From Hwanghaeella sp. (lineage in GTDB: Bacteria > Pseudomonadota > Alphaproteobacteria > UBA8366 > Aestuariispiraceae), in NCBI GenBank assembly GCA_028282025.1, contig JANQIT010000111.1, positions 1-37,778 on the forward strand: a stretch of 37,778 nt of DNA, read 5' to 3'. The position numbers and the translations under genes are program-made. Within the stretch, counting starts at the first letter, position 1. The number at the start of each line of letters is the position of its first letter. Shown here one piece after another: positions 31,533 through 37,778 of this stretch. The notes beneath the pieces are model-generated. The model ran no database searches. It had not been told where the DNA came from and saw only the letters and a list, made by a program, of their open reading frames with translations.

Positions 31533-31681
31533 CTTGAAACCGCTAATCGCTACATTCCGCCGCGTTTTCAACAGCCGCAGACAACGGTCTTGGATCCATG
31601 CAGAACGGGATCGACATGCAGGTGCCGAATTACCGCCGCCGGATTGGCGTTCGCGGATCGTTCGGCCTGACCGCAACCCGA

Positions 31682-31695
31682 ACCCCTTAGGGGGT
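31682..31695 (+). terminator. Weak hairpin in the GT9-thrS gap
   Basis: ACCCC-TTAG-GGGGT is followed by the pyrimidine-rich CTTCTCCTCGTTGT. It lies in the 258-base gene-free stretch 31533-31790, the only structure I see there; it could end the glycosyltransferase transcript or act in the thrS leader. The stem is only five base pairs. Confidence 0.3.
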
Positions 31696-31790
31696 CTTCT
31701 CCTCGTTGTCATAGACACGCAAACCGGCGCCGCTTGCGCCACGCCGGTCCCCAACAGTGCAGTTCGTTACAGACGTTAGGATTAAGTGAG

Positions 31791-33752
31791 ATGGTTGCGA
31801 TTACGCTACCCGACGGATCGGTCCGCGAGTTCGACGGCGCCGTCACGGGCGCGGACCTTGCCGCGTCAATCGGGCCTGGGCTGGCCAAGGCCGCCCTGGT
31901 TGTAAAAGTAAACGGCGACTTATGGGACCTTGGCCGACCCATAGAGGCGGATTCCCGCGTCGAAATCGTCACCAAGGATCATGAAGACGCCTTGGAGATC
32001 ATCCGCCACGACGCCGCCCATGTATTGGCGGAAGCGGTGCAGGAGCTTTTCCCAGGCACGCAGATCACCTTCGGACCGTCCACGGAGGACGGGTTCTATT
32101 ACGACTTCCATCGCGAGGAACCGTTTTCGACAGAGGATTTCGAGAAGATCGAAGCCAAGATGGCGGAGATCGTCGACCGCAACGCCCCCATCGTCCGCGA
32201 GAAGTGGGACCGCGCCGATGCGATTGCACACTTCAAGCAGGCGGGCGAGAGCTTCAAGGCGGAATGGGTCGACGAATTGCCGTCGGACGAGCCGCTGACG
32301 ATCTACCGCCAGGGCGACAACTGGCTGGATCTGTGCCGGGGGCCGCACCTCGCCTCCACCGGCAAGCTGCCGAAAGCCTTCAAGCTGATGAAGCTGGCCG
32401 GCGCTTATTGGCGGGGCGATCCGAACCGGCCGCAGCTACAGCGCATGTACGGCACGGCCTGGCGCAATGAGAAGGAACTGAAGGCCCACCTGACGCGGCT
32501 GGAAGAAGCCGAAAAACGCGACCACCGCAAGCTGGGCCGGGAACTGGATCTGTTCCACATGCAGGAAGAGGCCATCGGGTCCGTCTTCTGGCATCCGAAA
32601 GGTTGGACGGTTTACCGGCAGGCCGAAGCCTATATGCGCAAACGGCTCGACCAGGGCGGCTATGTCGAAGTGAAGACGCCGCAACTGGTGGACCGGATGC
32701 TGTGGGAGAAATCCGGCCACTGGGACAAGTTCCGCGAGAACATGTTTGTGGCGGAGGTAGACGAAACCGACCCGGAGCACGACCCGGACGCCGGCCACCA
32801 CGCCTATAACCGGCGCATGCTGGCCCTGAAACCGATGAACTGTCCGGGCCACGTTCAGGTGTTCCGGCAGGGGATCAAATCCTACCGCGACCTGCCGCTG
32901 CGCATGGCGGAGTTCGGTTCCTGCCACCGCTATGAACCGTCCGGAGCCCTGCACGGCCTGATGCGTGTCCGCGCCTTCACCCAGGATGACGCGCACATCT
33001 TCTGTACCGAAGATCAGATCGAGAGCGAGACGAAGATCTTCATCGATCTTCTGGCCTCTATCTATCGCGACTTCGGGTTTGAAGATTTTGTGGTCAAATT
33101 CTCGGACCGGCCGGATGTTCGCGCCGGAGAGGACGCGGTTTGGGACAAGGCCGAAAAGGCGCTGCAGGAAGCGACCAGCGCCGCCGGCGTGGAAATGATC
33201 CTGAATCCCGGCGAAGGCGCCTTTTACGGGCCGAAGCTGGAATTCGTGCTGCGCGACGCCATCGGCCGGGACTGGCAATGCGGCACGCTGCAGGTCGATT
33301 TCGTGCTGCCGGAACGGCTGGATGCGACCTATGTCGCCGAAGACGGCTCCCGCCAGCGGCCGGTCATGCTGCACAGGGCGATCCTGGGTTCGTTCGAACG
33401 GTTCATCGGCATCCTGATCGAACAGTATTCCGGGCGCTTCCCGATGTGGCTGGCGCCGGTCCAGACGGTTGTCGCGACGATCACGTCCGACGCCAACGAC
33501 TATGCGGAAAAGGTCGCCGAAGCATGCCGGGCCGCCGGCCTTCGGACCGAGTCGGATCAGCGCAATGAAAAGATCAACTACAAGGTCCGGGAACACTCTC
33601 ATATGAAGGTTCCGGCCATGCTGGTCGTCGGTAAACGCGAGGCGGAGGAAGGCACGGTCGCCATCCGGCGTCTGGGCGGCAAGGCGCAGGAAGTGATGAG
33701 CCTGGAGGACGCCGTTTCCGCCCTCGCGTCAGAAGCCCGCATGCCCGGCTAG
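31791..33752 (+). CDS. thrS: Threonine-tRNA ligase
   Basis: This class II synthetase of 653 residues charges tRNA-Thr. Order of domains: an N-terminal TGS domain (1-62, [11 protein letters not shown]), the editing domain with [11 protein letters not shown] (about 75-85), the catalytic core and the C-terminal anticodon-binding domain. The zinc ligands that recognise threonine are all present: Cys351 (MNCPGH), His402 (FTQDDAH) and His528 ([10 protein letters not shown]), with the same spacing as in E. coli. Motif 2 is RVRAFTQDD and motif 3 is [12 protein letters not shown]. The start at ATG 31791 follows AAGTGAG. infC comes next, a common bacterial order. Confidence 0.98.
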   Translation: MVAITLPDGSVREFDGAVTGADLAASIGPGLAKAALVVKVNGDLWDLGRPIEADSRVEIVTKDHEDALEIIRHDAAHVLAEAVQELFPGTQITFGPSTEDGFYYDFHREEPFSTEDFEKIEAKMAEIVDRNAPIVREKWDRADAIAHFKQAGESFKAEWVDELPSDEPLTIYRQGDNWLDLCRGPHLASTGKLPKAFKLMKLAGAYWRGDPNRPQLQRMYGTAWRNEKELKAHLTRLEEAEKRDHRKLGRELDLFHMQEEAIGSVFWHPKGWTVYRQAEAYMRKRLDQGGYVEVKTPQLVDRMLWEKSGHWDKFRENMFVAEVDETDPEHDPDAGHHAYNRRMLALKPMNCPGHVQVFRQGIKSYRDLPLRMAEFGSCHRYEPSGALHGLMRVRAFTQDDAHIFCTEDQIESETKIFIDLLASIYRDFGFEDFVVKFSDRPDVRAGEDAVWDKAEKALQEATSAAGVEMILNPGEGAFYGPKLEFVLRDAIGRDWQCGTLQVDFVLPERLDATYVAEDGSRQRPVMLHRAILGSFERFIGILIEQYSGRFPMWLAPVQTVVATITSDANDYAEKVAEACRAAGLRTESDQRNEKINYKVREHSHMKVPAMLVVGKREAEEGTVAIRRLGGKAQEVMSLEDAVSALASEARMPG

Positions 33753-33805
33753 AATCGCCCGGATTTTGTCGGTTTTACCGCTTGTTACGGTGGACAGAGG
33801 CCCAT

Positions 33806-33850
33806 GCGACGCCTAATGTTCCCCGTCGCAAGCGGGCCGCCTTTGGCGGC
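33806..33850 (+). promoter_or_regulatory. Paired hairpins in the infC leader
   Basis: GCGAC/GTCGC (33806-33810 with 33825-33829) and GCCGCC-TTT-GGCGGC (33836-33850) are predicted stems upstream of infC. They may shape its translation or mark the end of thrS messages; no T run follows. Confidence 0.35.
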
Positions 33851-33901
33851 GCTGCGTAACTTTCCGAAACGATGGCTAGGCGGCAACGCCTGCAGGAGGA
33901 C

Positions 33902-34441
33902 ATTATAAGAAGGCCATTTTTTGCACCGCCCCCGACGAAAGAAGGGCCGCGCGTGAATAACGAGATCAGCGCAAGGGAAGTCCGGCTGATCAGCGAGGAC
34001 GGAGACAATGTCGGGGTCGTCCCGACCGACCAAGCCATAGAGCGCGCCTTTGGCGTGGGTCTGGATTTGGTGGAGATCTCGCCCAACGCGGATCCGCCGG
34101 TCGCCAAGATCCTCGACTACGGAAAGTACAAGTACGAGGCCCAGAAGAAGAAGAACGAGGCCCGGAAAAAACAGAAAGTCATCGAGGTCAAGGAAATCAA
34201 GTTCCGGCCGAATATCGAACAGCACGACTATGACGTGAAGATGCGCTCGATGCATAAATTCATCGATGAAGGCGACAAGGTCAAAGTCACCATGCGTTTC
34301 CGGGGCCGCGAAATGGCGCACCAGGAATTGGGCATGGAGGTGTTGAATCGCGTCAAGGCGGAAATGGACGAGAAAGCCAAGGTGGAGCAACACCCGTCCA
34401 TGGAAGGCCGTCAAATGACCATGGTGCTGGCCCCGCGCTGA
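33902..34441 (+). CDS. infC: Translation initiation factor IF-3, apparent non-AUG start
   Basis: IF-3 binds the 30S subunit, blocks premature joining and proofreads start codons. The two domains are clear: the N-domain from [16 protein letters not shown] to [15 protein letters not shown], a lysine-rich linker ([16 protein letters not shown]), then the C-domain with [17 protein letters not shown] and [15 protein letters not shown] perfect AGGAGG at 33894-33899 lies just before the codons ATT (33902) and ATA (33905), after which the protein reads RRPFFAPPP, as IF-3 N-termini do in related bacteria. The in-frame ATG at 33872 has no ribosome site and would add ten residues. AUU starts are known to let IF-3 repress its own synthesis. 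ATT or ATA cannot be separated by sequence; spacing favours ATA. Confidence 0.93.
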   Translation: MIRRPFFAPPPTKEGPRVNNEISAREVRLISEDGDNVGVVPTDQAIERAFGVGLDLVEISPNADPPVAKILDYGKYKYEAQKKKNEARKKQKVIEVKEIKFRPNIEQHDYDVKMRSMHKFIDEGDKVKVTMRFRGREMAHQELGMEVLNRVKAEMDEKAKVEQHPSMEGRQMTMVLAPR

Positions 34442-34467
34442 CCGCCGGTCCGGCGCAATGCCAAAAG

Positions 34468-34493
34468 AAGGGTCCGCTTGCGGGCCCTTTTTT
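34468..34493 (+). terminator. Rho-independent terminator of infC
   Basis: AAGGGTCCGC and GCGGGCCCTT form a stem of about nine base pairs with one G-T pair, and six T (34488-34493) overlap and follow the right arm. It lies 27 bases after the infC stop and before the convergent amine-oxidase gene. Confidence 0.9.
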
Positions 34494-34506
34494 GCGGCGG
34501 GCCGCT

Positions 34507-35847
34507 TTATACCGCCGCAGCCGCGGTCTGGCCGGAAATATAGGCGGCTGCGACCTGCGTCGCCCATTTCGGCACCGTCGCTTCACCCGCGAAGAACAGG
34601 CGGTCGCCCACCGGGCGGGCAAGCTGTCCGCGTTTCTTGTTATGTCCGACCTTGGCGGCGGCGTAGGCGCCGCGCGCCCAGACATCCGCGCCCCAGTCGG
34701 TGAAATGCCCTTTGACGAAATGCGCGCGCACGTCGGACCCGAAAATACCGGCGAGATTGTCGAGCGCAGCCTCCACCGCGCCGTCGGGATTGCCCGTCAG
34801 TTCCTTCGACATATCGCCGCCGGAGAACGTGACGACCAGATCCTGGCCGAAGGGCCGCAGCAGGTGGTCCCAGATACGCCCGGCTTCTCCATTTTGCGCA
34901 TAAAGCGTATTGGTGTGGGCGTCATCGAACAGATTCGTGTCGAATTGAAGGGCGATCTTGTCCAGCACGCCCATCGGAATGGATGCAAATGCATCCATCT
35001 TCCATCCCGGCAAGGCGGGCGTGAAAGCCAGGGACCCGTCGGCAATGATATCCGTCGGCACGGTGACGATGGCGGCGTCGGCCTCTATGACGCCGCCCGC
35101 GGTCTCGACCCGGACGCCCGGGCCGCTCCAGTCAATCCTGGAGACCGGGTTCCCCAGCGACACCGGCACGTCTCCCAGCGCCGTGAAGATCGCCGCCGCC
35201 AGACCGTTCGGCACCATCCATTCGACGCCGGTGCCCGCCTGTGTATAAACATCGACGGCGGACAGCGCGGCGGTTTCCACCCCGGCCTCGTAGGGCCCGA
35301 ACCGGGCATGCGCCAAGGCGTCGAAACGGTCTGCCGGCGGCGCCAAGGCGGCGACCGAGCGGTCGCGCCCTTCCAGTTCCTCTTCGCTTTCGTCGATGGC
35401 GTCCGCAAGCGCATCGTAGGCTTCGTAAGCGGCTTCGTAGGCGTCGTCGCCGGCATCCTCCCCATCGAGGAACAGCCAGAACTCCCGCGCGCCTTCGTCG
35501 AAGGTCTCGAATCCCGCCTCCTGTACAAGCTCGGTCACCGGATTGATGTCGGCGGAATGCAGCCAGGCGCAACCATGGTCATAGGGGACGCCGAAGGTTT
35601 TCGATTCCGTATAGGCGCGGCCGCCGATACGGTCGCGCGCCTCGACCACCAATACGGACTTCCCGGCGGCGATCAGGTCCCGCGCGGCGGTAATGCCGGC
35701 GATGCCGGCCCCGACGACGACGACATCCGGGTTGCTGGGCAAGGCCGCGCGCGGCGCGACGCCAAGAAACGGCAGGGCCGCCACACCGCCCAAGCCCGCA
35801 ACGACGCGGCGGCGGGTCGCCCCGCGGACTTTGCTGTTACGCTGCAT
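34507..35847 (-). CDS. Tat-exported FAD-dependent amine oxidase
   Basis: The protein has 446 residues from ATG 35847, which has GGAG six bases upstream; a GTG at 35925 would add 26 residues before the export signal. The N-terminus is a twin-arginine signal: TRRRVVAGLGG followed by a short hydrophobic core and an Ala-rich cut region, so the folded flavoprotein should go to the periplasm. The FAD motif VVVVGAGIAGITAARDL and the VEARDRIGGRAYT arginine loop define the monoamine-oxidase/flavin amine oxidase family, and FAGEATVPKWATQVAAAYISG closes the FAD site. An acidic stretch rich in Asp, Glu, Ala and Tyr (about residues 128-162) interrupts the substrate domain. The substrate, an amine or polyamine, is unknown. 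Confidence 0.92.
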   Translation of the reverse strand: MQRNSKVRGATRRRVVAGLGGVAALPFLGVAPRAALPSNPDVVVVGAGIAGITAARDLIAAGKSVLVVEARDRIGGRAYTESKTFGVPYDHGCAWLHSADINPVTELVQEAGFETFDEGAREFWLFLDGEDAGDDAYEAAYEAYDALADAIDESEEELEGRDRSVAALAPPADRFDALAHARFGPYEAGVETAALSAVDVYTQAGTGVEWMVPNGLAAAIFTALGDVPVSLGNPVSRIDWSGPGVRVETAGGVIEADAAIVTVPTDIIADGSLAFTPALPGWKMDAFASIPMGVLDKIALQFDTNLFDDAHTNTLYAQNGEAGRIWDHLLRPFGQDLVVTFSGGDMSKELTGNPDGAVEAALDNLAGIFGSDVRAHFVKGHFTDWGADVWARGAYAAAKVGHNKKRGQLARPVGDRLFFAGEATVPKWATQVAAAYISGQTAAAAV

Positions 35848-35974
35848 GACCTGCTCCACTGCTGTTTTTTTGTCCCCGTGACTGTGGCATGAAGCGTCGG
35901 GACGCGCCGCTTCTTTTTGCATCACTCGACAGAGGCGTGGGCAAAGGGCATAAGAGTCGCAAGGGGATGGTCAC

Positions 35975-36655
35975 ATGAAAGCACGCACAGTCACGCGAGT
36001 CTTGGCGGCGGCGGCCGTACTGTGGTTCGGCGCCGGGATAACGGCCGCACCGGCGGACGAACCGGAATTCTATCTGGGCCTCAAAGGTGTCGGCGGTTTC
36101 GCCGAGATAGAGGATATCTCCACCACCGGCGTCACCGCCCTGCAGATCAACAATGACGACGATCAGGTCGCGGGCCTGTCGGGCGTTTTCGGTTATCGGT
36201 TCGGCAATATTCCGCTGCGGACCGAAGCGGAAATCGGCTACCGCTTTCGGTTCGATTTCGACGCCCGCGACAACGGACCGCCGATCATCGGCTATGAAAA
36301 CAATCTCAGCACCCTTAGCGCGCTGCTGAATATCGCCTGGGAAATCCGGCATTTCGGGCCCGATTGGGTGCCCTATCTGGGGGCGACCATCGGCTGGGCC
36401 CGGAACACGTCGGAAATCGAACGCAACACCTTCGTCAACGGCATTACAACGACCGAAAACGACAGCGACAATCTGGCGCTCGGCGTGAATGCGGGATTCC
36501 TCTGGAATGTCGCCGACAGCGTCGCCTTGGAGTTCGGGTATCGGCTGATCAATCTGGGCGAAGTCGAGTCGGGCACGCTGGGCGGCGGCGAGACGATCAA
36601 TGCGGAGAACTACATCTCCAACGAGGCGGTTTTCTCCGTGAACTACCGGTTCTAG
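35975..36655 (+). CDS. Outer-membrane beta-barrel protein
   Basis: The protein has 226 residues from ATG 35975. Residues 1-27 are a signal peptide with a likely cut after APA. The mature part alternates hydrophobic and polar residues in strands (YLGLKGVGGF, SGVFGYRFG, EAEIGYRFRFDF, LNIAWEIRH, YLGATIGWA, ALEFGYRLINLG) with acidic loops, and it ends in VNYRF, the C-terminal aromatic that directs insertion by the BAM machinery. It has the size of an eight-stranded OmpA/Opa-like porin-family barrel. The role could be adhesion, stability or transport; not determinable. It lies five bases before zapE on the same strand. Confidence 0.9.
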   Translation: MKARTVTRVLAAAAVLWFGAGITAAPADEPEFYLGLKGVGGFAEIEDISTTGVTALQINNDDDQVAGLSGVFGYRFGNIPLRTEAEIGYRFRFDFDARDNGPPIIGYENNLSTLSALLNIAWEIRHFGPDWVPYLGATIGWARNTSEIERNTFVNGITTTENDSDNLALGVNAGFLWNVADSVALEFGYRLINLGEVESGTLGGGETINAENYISNEAVFSVNYRF

Positions 36656-36660
36656 GCCCT

Positions 36661-37778
36661 ATGAGCGACGGTCCGCTTTTCCGATACCGGGACCTGAAGC
36701 ACGACGGGACCCTGAACGAAGACCCGTTGCAGGAACTGGCCGCCGAGAAGTTTCAGAGCCTGCATCACGCCCTGAAAGGATATGCCGCGCAGAGCGGTGC
36801 GTCGGGCTGGAAGGAGCGGTTGGGCCTTGGCCGGCGGCGGGCGGACCCGCCCCAGGGCCTGTACATCTATGGCGGCGTCGGGCGCGGTAAGAGCATGCTG
36901 ATGGACCTGTTTTACGACACGGTTCCGATGCAGGCGAAACGCCGGGTCCATTTCCATGAATTCATGATCGAGACGCACAGCAAGGTGCACGCCTGGCGGC
37001 AGGCGCAGAAGGAACGCGCCACCAAGGAGACGGACCCCCTGCCGAAAATCGCCAAGGATCTGGCGAACGACGTGACATTGCTGTGTTTCGACGAATTTCA
37101 CGTCACCGACATCGCCGACGCGATGATCCTGGGCCGTCTGTTCGAACACCTGTTCGAAGCGGGGGTGGTGGTGGTCGCAACCTCCAACTGGCCGCCGGAC
37201 GATCTGTATAAGGACGGGCTGCAACGGTCGAGTTTCCTGCCCTTCATCGGCCTTTTGAAAGAGCGGCTGGACGTTCTGCATCTGGACTCGCCAACCGACT
37301 ACCGGCTGATCCGGCTGAAAAGCCTGAAGATCTATCACGCGCCACTGGGACCGGCGGCGACGCGGCAGCTGGAAAAGGCCTTCCACGACCTGACGGAAGG
37401 CGCGCTGGTGGAGCCCGACGAGATCGAGGTGCGCGGACGCAGCATCCCGGTCGGGCGGGCGGCGCGCGGCGTGGCCTGGTTCTCCTTTTCCGAACTGTGC
37501 GAACAGCCGCGCGGCGCAGAGGACTACATCGCCGTCGCCAGGCGGTATCACACGCTGATCCTGGACGGCGTTCCCAAATTGCCGGAATCCAAACGGAACG
37601 AGGCGAAGCGGTTCATGACGCTGATCGACGCCCTGTACGAGCATAAGGTCAATATCGTCATGGCGGCGGATGCGGCGCCGCAAGACCTGTACCGCGAAGG
37701 AACGCACGCCTTCGAGTTCGAGCGCACCGTCTCCCGCCTTATGGAGATGCAATCCGCGGAATATATGGACTCACCCCA
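36661..37778 (+). CDS. zapE: AFG1-like cell division ATPase ZapE (3' end outside window)
   Basis: The frame is open from ATG 36661 to the last base, giving 372 complete codons of what is usually a protein of about 380 residues. It is an AAA-like P-loop ATPase: Walker A is GGVGRGKS (71-78), Walker B is LLCFDEF (140-146) and the sensor segment is VVVATSNWPP. These identify the AFG1/LACE1/ZapE family. E. coli ZapE associates with the FtsZ ring under stress, and the mitochondrial homologue handles respiratory-chain subunits (family knowledge). A 366-residue minus-strand ORF over the same stretch is a shadow. Confidence 0.95.
   Translation, partial: MSDGPLFRYRDLKHDGTLNEDPLQELAAEKFQSLHHALKGYAAQSGASGWKERLGLGRRRADPPQGLYIYGGVGRGKSMLMDLFYDTVPMQAKRRVHFHEFMIETHSKVHAWRQAQKERATKETDPLPKIAKDLANDVTLLCFDEFHVTDIADAMILGRLFEHLFEAGVVVVATSNWPPDDLYKDGLQRSSFLPFIGLLKERLDVLHLDSPTDYRLIRLKSLKIYHAPLGPAATRQLEKAFHDLTEGALVEPDEIEVRGRSIPVGRAARGVAWFSFSELCEQPRGAEDYIAVARRYHTLILDGVPKLPESKRNEAKRFMTLIDALYEHKVNIVMAADAAPQDLYREGTHAFEFERTVSRLMEMQSAEYMDSP

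Noticed and set aside
33953..34441. GTG 33953 as the infC start
   Set aside because: It would remove the conserved Pro-Arg before VNNEI and ignore the much better ribosome site at 33894-33899.
36652..37752. Long minus-strand ORF (366 residues) at the right end
   Set aside because: It lies antisense to zapE, which has intact Walker A and B motifs. The minus frame has no recognisable domain and is the usual shadow of GC3-rich coding DNA.

Overview
The window is a high-GC bacterial chromosome segment, most consistent with an alphaproteobacterium of the Rhodospirillales type. The reasons are the glutamate synthase large subunit with a 36-residue propeptide before its catalytic Cys, the thrS-infC pair preceded by two glycosyltransferases, the complex I NDUFA9-like gene beside uppP, and strong GC3 bias with long antisense shadow ORFs. 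This placement is inference; no database was consulted. Both ends of the window cut genes: a large membrane protein at the left and zapE at the right.

Layout. 1-4.3 kb: the 3' part of a membrane-anchored glutamine-amidotransferase-like protein, a class V aminotransferase and a pirin, closed by a bidirectional terminator. 4.3-12.0 kb: a catabolic module with an aldehyde dehydrogenase and a GlxA/GbdR-type AraC regulator on the minus strand, divergent from a complete soxBDAG operon for heterotetrameric sarcosine oxidase. The regulator probably controls the operon and the module probably serves methylated-glycine (betaine, dimethylglycine, sarcosine) breakdown. 12.0-13.7 kb: a small secreted protein of unknown function, a methyltransferase and a VOC protein.

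13.9-17.3 kb: an AT-rich, two-gene minus-strand island lying exactly against the 3' end of a tRNA-Leu(CAG) gene. It encodes a 782-residue protein with three recognisable segments (PD-(D/E)xK-like nuclease, DndB-like DGQHR core, C-terminal HEPN-like Rx4H motif) and, translationally overlapping, a Dam-type D12 adenine methyltransferase. The last nine bases of the tRNA are repeated at the far edge of the island. No integrase is present. This is the best candidate in the window for an undescribed system, probably a compact restriction or anti-phage module.

17.5-37.8 kb: housekeeping genes. These are the NDUFA9-like protein, uppP (with a 30-bp tandem repeat at its tail), gltD-gltB, a glutathione S-transferase, a TPR protein, a YeeZ-like SDR, an ABHD10-like hydrolase, GT4 and GT9 glycosyltransferases, thrS, infC (apparently with a non-AUG start), a Tat-exported FAD amine oxidase, an outer-membrane beta-barrel and zapE.
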